A stretch of DNA of 25,848 nucleotides, taken from contig JAHITG010000490.1 in the NCBI GenBank assembly GCA_018817865.1, positions 1 through 25,848 on the forward strand, given 5' to 3'. The stretch is from Spirochaetota bacterium. Its GTDB lineage: Bacteria > Spirochaetota > JAHITG01. Shown here in pieces: positions 8,044-14,781 of this stretch (position 1 is its first letter; each line of letters begins with the position of its first letter). Under the pieces are notes generated by a model. That model searched no databases. It saw nothing but the letters and a program-made list of their open reading frames with translations, and was not told where the DNA came from. The position numbers and the translations under genes were made by a program.

Positions 8044-9696
8044 TTAAAAATCTTTAAATTCTGATTTTTCCTCTTCCGGACCCAGCGGCAATACATCATC
8101 TGGTCTGATCTCTTTTGATTTTGGCTTGGATCCTTCTTTTACCGGCTTTGTAACAGACACACCTTTTTCACCTTTTGAGGATAATCTTTTATTATCCAGT
8201 ACAGCTGTTCCTTTTGATCCTGTTCTGTCTGATCCACTGATCACAATTGATCTTACGCTGCCGCTGATAATGCTGTTTAATTTATTCACAATATTCAGCA
8301 AGCCTTCAGCCTGAGCATTTAGCTCTTCGGATGATGAGGCTGTTTCCGATGATGCAGCTGCATAGCTTTGTGATACTTTTTCCAATTGCATTATTGCTTC
8401 CTGGATCCCTTCCATTCCCTTAAGCTGGTCATCTGAAGCTGCTGCAATATCCTTTATAAGGGAAAATACATTATTGGTTGCTTCTAATGCTCCGGTAAAA
8501 GATTGTTTTGTATCGGTTACGATCTGGTTCCCTGCTTTTATCCTTGATACGATCGTTTCAATGAGTGCTTCCGTATTTTTTGCCGATTCTGCACTTCTTT
8601 GAGCAAGATTCCTGACCTCTTCAGCAACAACGGCGAATCCGGCTCCGGCTTCCCCGGCTCTTGCTGCTTCTACGGCTGCATTTAAAGCCAGCAGATTTGT
8701 CTGAAAAGCTATCCCATCGATCGTCTTGATGATATTTCCTATCTCCCGTCCTGATGAAGCGATCTCTTCCATTGCAGAGGTCATTTCCTGCATTTTTACC
8801 TGTGATTTATCCATTAATCCTTTGGTTTCCTCGACAGACTCTCCGGCCTGCCTTGAATTATCCAGGTTGGATTTGATCATGGAAGTCAGTTCCTCTAATG
8901 TAGCAGAGGTCTCTTCCAATGATGAAGCTTGTTCGTTAGCTCCTTCAGCAATGCTATGGGAGGAACCGGTTAATTGAGTAGATGCTGAAGCTATCTGGGA
9001 AGAACTTTTAGAGAGTTCAAGCACAGTGGTATTAAATATGTTGTTAAGAAATCTTATGATCAGAATAACAACCGTTATAATAACAAAAAGGGTAATAATG
9101 CTGAATATCATGGTTGCAGAAGTAAAAAAATCCATAGAATTCTTGATCGACGATAATGCTTCACTTCCTTTGAGAGCTTTCTCTTTAATAAAAGGGTCCA
9201 GGGATTTTACAAGGGAAGCTGCTGTATTATTAAAATTATTTACCAATTTATTTCCGCCGGCCGGTCCCTGTGCGATATAAGTATTAGCCATTCTTATTCC
9301 TGCAGAATAATAGTAATCAAATCCTTTTTTAAGAGCATCCAGTTTCTGTATCTTTTCATTATTGTCATTATAGATTGTCTTTAACTGTTCCAGTATTTTT
9401 ATAAATGACTCTCTGCTTTTGGAAGCTTTTTGAAATCCGTCATTAAGGCCATCGAGACCTCGTGTTGCAGAGATGTCCGTCAGTCCTTGCTGGACCTTGA
9501 CAATATTAAGCTTTAGTCTTTCTGCTAAAATAGTGGTTTGATAATTTTCCCCGGATTGAATAGAAATGCTTTCTGTGTCATTATGGATACGGCCGGTGAC
9601 TATAAACATTCCAATTATAAAGATCAGAAAAAAAAAGATCAAAGGCATACCCAGCATTAATATTAGTCTTTTTGTTAAACTGATATCTTTAAACAT
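8044..9696 (-). CDS. Methyl-accepting chemotaxis receptor without HAMP domain
   Basis: A 550-residue transmembrane receptor. TM1 is residues 11-33 and TM2 about 195-215. The 160 residues between form a mainly helical periplasmic sensor, possibly a four-helix bundle; the ligand cannot be read from sequence. The cytoplasmic part starts almost at once: the first methylation-type stretch (ASSLEETSATLEEL) lies only about 40 residues after TM2, which leaves no room for a normal HAMP. The conserved tip is at 328-360 (GIAFQTNLLALNAAVEAARAG). A second Glu-rich stretch (SSETASSSEELNAQA) follows. A flexible tail of about 70 residues ends in EFKDF, which has the aromatic-x-x-aromatic form of CheR/CheB tethering pentapeptides. 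GGAGAG precedes the ATG at good spacing. Confidence 0.95.
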   Translation of the reverse strand: MFKDISLTKRLILMLGMPLIFFFLIFIIGMFIVTGRIHNDTESISIQSGENYQTTILAERLKLNIVKVQQGLTDISATRGLDGLNDGFQKASKSRESFIKILEQLKTIYNDNNEKIQKLDALKKGFDYYYSAGIRMANTYIAQGPAGGNKLVNNFNNTAASLVKSLDPFIKEKALKGSEALSSIKNSMDFFTSATMIFSIITLFVIITVVILIIRFLNNIFNTTVLELSKSSSQIASASTQLTGSSHSIAEGANEQASSLEETSATLEELTSMIKSNLDNSRQAGESVEETKGLMDKSQVKMQEMTSAMEEIASSGREIGNIIKTIDGIAFQTNLLALNAAVEAARAGEAGAGFAVVAEEVRNLAQRSAESAKNTEALIETIVSRIKAGNQIVTDTKQSFTGALEATNNVFSLIKDIAAASDDQLKGMEGIQEAIMQLEKVSQSYAAASSETASSSEELNAQAEGLLNIVNKLNSIISGSVRSIVISGSDRTGSKGTAVLDNKRLSSKGEKGVSVTKPVKEGSKPKSKEIRPDDVLPLGPEEEKSEFKDF

Positions 9697-9731
9697 TTAT
9701 ACTCTCCATAAGTACATTCGGAATTGGTCTG

Positions 9732-10286
9732 CTATTTGTTGTTTTTAACATCTTTTAATCTTTCAGTATCACCATCCGTTTTTGCTTTCTTCTTGGTAGT
9801 GCGGATAATATTTACATCCTGTGTAGTTAGCAGCGCATCGATATCAAGTATGGATACTACTTTTCCTTCCTTCTTTGCCATAGATAAAATAAAAGATGTA
9901 TCGATCTTTAATCCGAAATTAGGAGCGGGTTCAAGATCATTTGAGGTATAATTTGCTACTTCAAGAACCCTGTCCACTATAATTCCAAGTTTAATTGATT
10001 CTCTACTGTCACCGATCTCAACAATGATTATACATGTTCTTTCATCGTAGGCCCTCTCTTCGAACCCTATCTTTAATCTCAAGTCTATTACAGGAATGAT
10101 GCTGCCCCTCAAGTTGATAACTCCCTTTATAAATTCAGGCATTCTCGGAACCGGCGTGATGTCGATCACTCCAATGATCTCTTTGATCTTTAAAATGTCT
10201 ACACCATAGGTCTCTTTATCCAGTGTGAAAGTCATATATTTATTCTGCTTCATTGTTTCTGCTTTTGCACTTATTTTTTGCTTCAT
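9732..10286 (-). CDS. cheW: CheW, receptor-kinase coupling protein
   Basis: CheW links receptors to CheA in the chemosensory array. The 184-residue protein has the typical fold markers: YMTFTLDKETYGVDILKIKEII, then the ITPVPRMPEFIKGVINLRG block, the VIDLR strand and a closing VVSILDIDALL. A Lys-rich tail of about 25 residues follows the domain. The start at 10286 is set by AGGAGG six bases upstream; the internal Met at codon 12 lacks such a site. It lies between pilZ and the receptor gene on the same strand, 35 bases from each. Confidence 0.95.
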   Translation of the reverse strand: MKQKISAKAETMKQNKYMTFTLDKETYGVDILKIKEIIGVIDITPVPRMPEFIKGVINLRGSIIPVIDLRLKIGFEERAYDERTCIIIVEIGDSRESIKLGIIVDRVLEVANYTSNDLEPAPNFGLKIDTSFILSMAKKEGKVVSILDIDALLTTQDVNIIRTTKKKAKTDGDTERLKDVKNNK

Positions 10287-10321
10287 TGATTTCCTCCTGA
10301 ATATAGTATTGTTTTTGCAGT

Positions 10322-10729
10322 CTATTTAAAAAGACCATTTTTATGACCTCTTTTTTTAGACCATAAATTCATCAATTCTTTGTTGATCTTCTGCACATCA
10401 GCCTCATTCACATTGAATTCCAGAATATTTTTCAGGTTTTGAAAACTTTCAAAATCCATCGATTCAAAATAGACGGCCAGTCCTTTTTTTCTGTTAACAC
10501 GGATTATCCTGCTGTTAAGCTTTATCTTAATATCCGGTTTAACACTTAATTTAATGATGATTTCCAGTTTATCATTTTCTTTAAAGGCATCAGTCTCTTT
10601 TATAATTAAAAAACATCCTTTTAAACTGATGTCCTGTATGGGAAGATCGGATAAATATTTTTTCATATATTTTATATCTGCAAGATGGTTATAAGTAATC
10701 CTTGTAAAATTTCGCTTCTCTGTTTTCAT
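10322..10729 (-). CDS. PilZ-domain protein, probable cyclic-di-GMP binder
   Basis: PilZ domains bind cyclic di-GMP and pass its level to motility or surface functions. The 135-residue product is one PilZ domain with both ligand motifs: R6-x3-R10 near the start (KRNFTRI) and D33-x-S35-x-x-G38 (QDISLKG). The later strands (SRIIRVNRKKGLAVYF) fit the barrel. A C-terminal helix of about 30 residues follows. No Shine-Dalgarno site is visible before the ATG. It is the first gene after the strong leftward promoter, about 55 bases from the expected transcript start, so cyclic di-GMP sensing is co-expressed with the chemosensory proteins. I cannot identify its target. Confidence 0.88.
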   Translation of the reverse strand: MKTEKRNFTRITYNHLADIKYMKKYLSDLPIQDISLKGCFLIIKETDAFKENDKLEIIIKLSVKPDIKIKLNSRIIRVNRKKGLAVYFESMDFESFQNLKNILEFNVNEADVQKINKELMNLWSKKRGHKNGLFK

Positions 10730-10792
10730 TATTCGCTGATATAGATTTATATAAAATATTTTGCTAATGGTATATGATTATATACACAATAT

Positions 10793-10820
10793 ATTATATC
10801 TCTATTCAAACAATTGTCAA
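10793..10820 (-). promoter_or_regulatory. Strong sigma-70-type promoter for the chemosensory operon
   Basis: Read on the minus strand, TTGACA (10815-10820), 16 bases, TATAAT (10793-10798). Both hexamers are perfect. It points leftward into pilZ and the che genes, with an expected transcript start near 10786. Confidence 0.85.
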
Positions 10821-10920
10821 TAAATTTTTAATGAATATGCCTCAAAAATCAATGATTGATCGGATTATTTAACTTTTATATGTATGTTTAAGGATTTTTT
10901 TATTCAATCGAAAATAATAA

Positions 10921-10948
10921 TTGATAGTTGATTTAAATATATTATACT
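10921..10948 (+). promoter_or_regulatory. Candidate promoter for the GHKL ATPase gene
   Basis: TTGATA (10921-10926), 16 bases, TATACT (10943-10948) lie just before the ATPase gene and are divergent from the pilZ promoter. If real, the transcript starts near 10955. That argues against the in-frame TTG at 10921 as a start codon and gives a very short leader for the ATG at 10963. Confidence 0.5.
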
Positions 10949-10962
10949 TGATCAGCTATAAA

Positions 10963-11688
10963 ATGAGCAGTTTATTAAAAAATATGGAAAATAAGACTAT
11001 TTTAAAGCGCTATCAGGATATCAATGCTTATGGATTCTCTGAAAGATTAAAAACAAGGGTATTACGGAAAATCGAGGAGATTCTCAGCAGGTTTAAACGG
11101 CTTGACCTTACGGATACGATATATACTTCAGTTAAAGAGCTGATCATCAATGCGACAAAAGCTAATGTAAAGCGTATCGTATTTGCCGATCATAATCTTG
11201 ATATCGATAATAATGATGACTGGGACAAGGGAACCGCCATATTCAGGCAGAAATTACTGGCATGTAAGCTGAATGAATTTTCCAATAAAACCAAGAGCCT
11301 GAATTATAAAGTAAAGATCAGATATATATATAACCGGAATGGTATGAGGGTGGAGGTTATTAATAATACTCCCATTCCCAAGATCGATGAAAAGCGTCTG
11401 CGTGGAAAGCTTGAGTCAGCCATGAAGTATAGATCCATTGCTGATTTTTATATGGATAATGCTGATAACATTGAGGGAGTAGGGATGGGACTTGCCCTGA
11501 TCATTATTCTGCTAAAAAATCAAGGCCTGGATCCGGATCTATTAAGGATCGGATCTGAGGATGAGCAGACCGTTGCACGGCTGGAGATCCCTTTTAATGA
11601 TCATTATATCCCGTACAGGGAGATCAAATTCCGGGAGAAACTGGAAAAAGAGAAGAAGGATCTTGATATATCCTATGAGTTTAAATAA
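10963..11688 (+). CDS. Stand-alone GHKL-type ATP-binding protein
   Basis: A soluble 241-residue protein with a histidine-kinase-like ATPase fold but no phospho-His (DHp) domain, no sensor domain and no membrane segment. The N box is E59-L-I-I-N63 (KELIINATKANVKR) and the G2 loop is GVGMGL (172-177), followed by the usual helix and final strands. Where the D box (DxGxG) belongs it reads VEVINNTPIP, so the adenine-contacting Asp is replaced by Asn. I have an impression of similar proteins in spirochaetes but cannot confirm it. The role is unknown; a protein kinase of the anti-sigma type is one option. The start is uncertain: ATG 10963 is chosen, ATG 10984 is possible, and neither has a clear ribosome site. 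Confidence 0.75.
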   Translation: MSSLLKNMENKTILKRYQDINAYGFSERLKTRVLRKIEEILSRFKRLDLTDTIYTSVKELIINATKANVKRIVFADHNLDIDNNDDWDKGTAIFRQKLLACKLNEFSNKTKSLNYKVKIRYIYNRNGMRVEVINNTPIPKIDEKRLRGKLESAMKYRSIADFYMDNADNIEGVGMGLALIIILLKNQGLDPDLLRIGSEDEQTVARLEIPFNDHYIPYREIKFREKLEKEKKDLDISYEFK

Positions 11689-11811
11689 AGAGTACATCTT
11701 CAGGTTACTATTTTCTTGTCAATAAAAAGAACTTCCATAACTCATGTCTGAAATCGGTCTTTATTAAAAAATTTTGGATATTAAAAATATAATAATTATT
11801 ATTGTTGAAAT

Positions 11812-11839
11812 GGAACTTTTCAGGATAAAAGAAGTCTAA
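11812..11839 (+). promoter_or_regulatory. ECF-type promoter before the sigma factor gene
   Basis: GGAACTT (11812-11818), 15 bases, GTCTAA (11834-11839). The -35 form GGAACTT is typical of group IV sigma factors. The same pair with the same spacing occurs at 13527-13554. The -10 box ends one base before the ATG, so a transcript from here would be leaderless or start inside the gene. Confidence 0.7.
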
Positions 11840-11840
11840 T

Positions 11841-12449
11841 ATGAATAAGAAGCAAGCTTTAACGGATCGATCGGTTCAGGACGATAAAAATCTGATTCTG
11901 TCATTTCAGTCGAATGACAAGAATGTTTTTGATCAGCTCGTTCTTAAATATCAGAATATGGTCTTTAATGTATGCTACAGATTCTTGAGTAATTATGATG
12001 ATGCCAATGACTGTGCTCAGGAAACGTTTGTAAAGGTATTCAGGAACCTGGACAAATTCAAGTTTGAGTCCGCTTTTTCAACATGGCTGTATCGGATAGC
12101 TGTTAATACATGCAAGAGTAGGATGGCTTCCCTGCAGTACAGGATCGAAAAGATATCGGTCCCGATCGATAAACAACGGGAAACTCAGAATGGAAATTTT
12201 CCCTTTGAGATCAAGGATGAGACATATTCTCCTGAGAATCTCGTTGAAAAGAAGGAGGTTAAACTTATGGTCCATAAGGCTATCGATTCTCTTCCTGAAA
12301 AACAGAGGATGCTGATCATTTTACGGGATCTGGAGTGTCTGCCTTATGATGAGATCGTAAAGATAACCGGGTTTAAGCTGGGTACGGTAAAATCAAAGAT
12401 TGCCAGAGCCAGACAGGCTCTCGTGCAAAAAATAAAGGAAGTGATTTAA
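11841..12449 (+). CDS. ECF-family RNA polymerase sigma factor
   Basis: A 202-residue group IV sigma factor. Region 2 spans about 27-97 (FDQLVLKYQNMVFNVCYR, DANDCAQETFVKVFRNL, FSTWLYRIAVNTC) and recognises the -10 box. Region 4 spans about 142-195 (LPEKQRMLIILRDLECLPYDEI and the helix-turn-helix GTVKSKIARARQAL) and binds the -35 box. There is no region 3, as expected for the group. The next gene encodes a zinc-finger membrane anti-sigma factor and starts at the base after the stop codon, so the two are made together. The ATG abuts an ECF-type -10 box and its ribosome site is poor (AGGA about 15 bases away). No later in-frame ATG precedes region 2. Confidence 0.93.
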   Translation: MNKKQALTDRSVQDDKNLILSFQSNDKNVFDQLVLKYQNMVFNVCYRFLSNYDDANDCAQETFVKVFRNLDKFKFESAFSTWLYRIAVNTCKSRMASLQYRIEKISVPIDKQRETQNGNFPFEIKDETYSPENLVEKKEVKLMVHKAIDSLPEKQRMLIILRDLECLPYDEIVKITGFKLGTVKSKIARARQALVQKIKEVI

Positions 12450-13493
12450 ATGACATGCTTCAACATTAGAAAATTTTTATGGGACTATGTGGATGATGAG
12501 CTTCCTGAAGAAGAAAAAGAAAAAGTAGAAAAACATTTGAAAACCTGCAGAGATTGCGTAAAAGAGCTTAAACTGCTTAACCAATATAAGAAGAGGTTGA
12601 GTTCACTGGATGAGGTAAAAGCTCCCCGAGATTTTTTAAGTAAAATTCATGAACGGCTGGAGCAACCGTCCGGTTTCAAAAAAATGATCAAAACATTATT
12701 TGTCCCGTTCAGGATCAAGATACCTCTTGAACTTGCCGGGGCCCTGATAACGGCAATATTTATTATTGTAGTCCTTAATCCTGTTCAAAAAAGTCCGATG
12801 TTGGAAGAAGAGAGAACTGTTGATATGCTTTCTGTCAAAAAGAAACCGGCTTCCATAGTAGAGAAAGAGGATGGATCAAAACTGCGTTTAGTCTCACGAT
12901 CACCCAGGGCTCTGAAGCGAGATAAAGATTCGGATAAGTTATCTGAAGAGCTTTCTTTTGCAAAAGAGGCCGAGATGATAGCAGATGATGAAAGCCCTGC
13001 GGAAGACAGTGAAAATATTATGGACCTTATCCTCCTTGTCTCTGAAGAGGAGGGGAAAGTAAAAGGAGATTCAGTACCCACAGGAAAATCAGCACAATCC
13101 GACAGTATTGGCTTGTCCTCTTCTGTTGATGAAAAGGCTTCCGGATCATCAGATAATAAAAGATCAGTGGAAAAAGATGAATTTATTAGAAAAGAGAAAA
13201 AATCAGAGGCTGTAAAACAGGAAAAGGTCACGGCTTCACAGTTGAATGTTATGATGCTTCAGTTGACCAATATCACCAGAAAATTAAAAGGAAGAGTAGT
13301 AAGGCAGGAGTACGATAAAACAAAGACCCGCTTTCAATCTGTTATTATTGAGGTCCCGTCAAAGAATTATAGCAAATTATTGAAAGAATTGAATAACCTG
13401 GGGAAAGTTCAGCAAAATACCCCGCTTGCACCTTCTGAAATTAAAAGCAGGAAGTTGATACAGAATCGAATTCAATTCCAGCAGGTAAAATAG
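12450..13493 (+). CDS. Membrane anti-sigma factor with zinc-finger N-terminus
   Basis: A 347-residue protein that should hold the preceding sigma factor at the membrane until a signal arrives. The N-terminus is a zinc anti-sigma domain: C3, then H29-x3-C33-x2-C36 (HLKTCRDC). One membrane segment lies at about 92-110 (LELAGALITAIFIIVVL). It is followed by a charged, Ser/Lys/Glu-rich, probably disordered stretch outside the membrane (115-255). The final 90 residues form a folded-looking domain (TASQLNVMMLQLTNITRKL, VIIEVPSKNYSKLLKELNNLG) that recalls DUF4349-like domains, which is a weak call. GGAAGTG at the end of the sigma gene serves as its ribosome site. The signal and any release protease are not visible here. 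Confidence 0.88.
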   Translation: MTCFNIRKFLWDYVDDELPEEEKEKVEKHLKTCRDCVKELKLLNQYKKRLSSLDEVKAPRDFLSKIHERLEQPSGFKKMIKTLFVPFRIKIPLELAGALITAIFIIVVLNPVQKSPMLEEERTVDMLSVKKKPASIVEKEDGSKLRLVSRSPRALKRDKDSDKLSEELSFAKEAEMIADDESPAEDSENIMDLILLVSEEEGKVKGDSVPTGKSAQSDSIGLSSSVDEKASGSSDNKRSVEKDEFIRKEKKSEAVKQEKVTASQLNVMMLQLTNITRKLKGRVVRQEYDKTKTRFQSVIIEVPSKNYSKLLKELNNLGKVQQNTPLAPSEIKSRKLIQNRIQFQQVK

Positions 13494-13526
13494 CAATAGA
13501 ATATTTTTAAATTTTTTTATAAAACG

Positions 13527-13554
13527 GGAACTTTTTCATGATCTTTTAGTCTAA
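13527..13554 (+). promoter_or_regulatory. ECF-type promoter before the first VWA gene
   Basis: GGAACTT (13527-13533), 15 bases, GTCTAA (13549-13554). Both boxes and spacing are identical to those before the sigma gene. The expected transcript start near 13561 gives a normal leader of about 30 bases with GAGGAGGT before the ATG at 13591. Confidence 0.75.
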
Positions 13555-13590
13555 CAAGTTAATTAGAAAAAAGTAGAGGAGGTAATCATT

Positions 13591-14709
13591 ATGAAGAGAT
13601 CACTATTAATTATTTTATCTCTCGTTCTTTTAGCGGTATTTTCTTTTTCACCGACTGCTTCAGCAAAAGAAAAACCGCATATTCAAGTTGCTGTTTTGCT
13701 GGATACCAGTAACAGTATGGATGGTTTGATCGACCAGGCTAAATCTCATTTATGGAAGATCGTTAATGAGCTGGCATCCGCAAAGAAGGACGGGCAGGTA
13801 CCAAAACTGGAAGTATCATTGTATGAGTACGGAAAAGATTCCATAGCAGCCAATGAGGGTTATTTGAGAATGGTTCTTTCGCTGTCCACCGATCTTGATA
13901 AAGTTTCGGAAGAGCTGTTTGCACTCAAGACGTATGGCGGGCAGGAATACTGCGGTAAAGTGATAGAATCCGCCACAACCGGCCTGACCTGGAGCAAGAA
14001 TAAGGATGACCTTAAAATGATCTTTATTGCGGGAAATGAGCCGTTTACCCAGGGTGATGTTGATTATAAGAATGCCTGCAAGAACGCCATTAAAAACAGC
14101 ATTATTGTAAATACCATTTTTTGCGGGAGTTATCAGGACGGTATTGATACACAATGGAAGGATGGAGCTGATCTTGCTGACGGCCAGTATGCCAATATAG
14201 ACCAGAATCAGGAATTGACTTTTATTCAGGCTCCTCAGGATGATGAGATCGCAAAGCTGGGAAAACAGCTGAATAAAACCTATATTGCCTACGGCAGTCT
14301 GGGTTTAAAGAATAAAAAACGACAGGAAGAGCAGGACTCCAATGCAGCTTCGGTAGCATCGGAAGTAATGGTGCAGAGGTCCGTGGCAAAATCGTCTGCT
14401 CAATACAATAACTCCGGATGGGACATGGTGGATGCGGAAAAAGAAGGAAAGCTGGACCTGGATAAAGTAAAAGATGATGAATTGCCGGATGAGATGAAAG
14501 GGATGAGCAAGAAAGAGAAGAAGGAATATATTGAAGAACAGAAAAAAAAGAGGGATTCCCTTCAGGCAAAGATAAAAAAACTGAACGAAGCAAGGAATAA
14601 GTATATTGCTAAGGAGAGGACGAAACAGGCAAAAGATAATACGCTGGATTCAGCTATTATTAAAGCGATCAGGAAACAGGCAAAGAAACGAAATTTCAGT
14701 ATCAAATAG
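13591..14709 (+). CDS. Secreted von Willebrand factor A domain protein
   Basis: A 372-residue exported protein. A signal peptide of about 25 residues (hydrophobic core LLIILSLVLLAVF, likely cut after TASA) leads to a VWA domain at about 30-240. The metal-ion-dependent adhesion site (MIDAS) is D38-T-S40-N-S42 (LLDTSNSMD). VWA domains bind protein partners through a metal ion. Residues from about 290 are highly charged and helical, with long Lys/Glu stretches likely to form a coiled coil (KGMSKKEKKEYIEEQKKKR). The start is fixed by GAGGAGGT seven bases upstream. The ECF-type promoter before it places it in the regulon of the neighbouring sigma factor. I recognise the domain but know no specific function. 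Confidence 0.88.
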   Translation: MKRSLLIILSLVLLAVFSFSPTASAKEKPHIQVAVLLDTSNSMDGLIDQAKSHLWKIVNELASAKKDGQVPKLEVSLYEYGKDSIAANEGYLRMVLSLSTDLDKVSEELFALKTYGGQEYCGKVIESATTGLTWSKNKDDLKMIFIAGNEPFTQGDVDYKNACKNAIKNSIIVNTIFCGSYQDGIDTQWKDGADLADGQYANIDQNQELTFIQAPQDDEIAKLGKQLNKTYIAYGSLGLKNKKRQEEQDSNAASVASEVMVQRSVAKSSAQYNNSGWDMVDAEKEGKLDLDKVKDDELPDEMKGMSKKEKKEYIEEQKKKRDSLQAKIKKLNEARNKYIAKERTKQAKDNTLDSAIIKAIRKQAKKRNFSIK

Positions 14710-14728
14710 ATAAGTTATCTGTTTATTA

Positions 14729-14765
14729 AGGAGAGGTTCTGATCAATTTTCAGACCTCTCCTTTT
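14729..14765 (+). terminator. Intrinsic-terminator-like hairpin between the VWA genes
   Basis: AGGAGAGGT (14729-14737) and CTGA (14739-14742) pair with TCAG (14750-14753) and ACCTCTCCT (14754-14762). That makes 13 pairs with one bulged T and a seven-base loop. Only four T residues follow, so it is probably a partial terminator that lowers expression of the next gene. Its 3' arm can also pair with the downstream ribosome site. Confidence 0.7.
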
Positions 14766-14769
14766 AAAA

Positions 14770-14776
14770 GAGAGGT
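14770..14776 (+). promoter_or_regulatory. Ribosome site of the VIT-VWA gene, able to be sequestered
   Basis: GAGAGGT lies six bases before the ATG at 14782 and is the only good ribosome site. It is exactly complementary to ACCTCTC (14754-14760), the 3' arm of the terminator hairpin. The two foldings exclude each other. Confidence 0.6.
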
Positions 14777-14781
14777 GTATT

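Noticed and set aside
10921..10962. TTG at 10921 as start of the GHKL ATPase
   Set aside because: The TTG forms the -35 box of a likely promoter whose transcript would begin after it, and the extra residues look unlike the rest of the protein.
11689..11811. A terminator after the GHKL ATPase gene
   Set aside because: The spacer is AT-rich with no stable GC hairpin followed by T residues that I can see.
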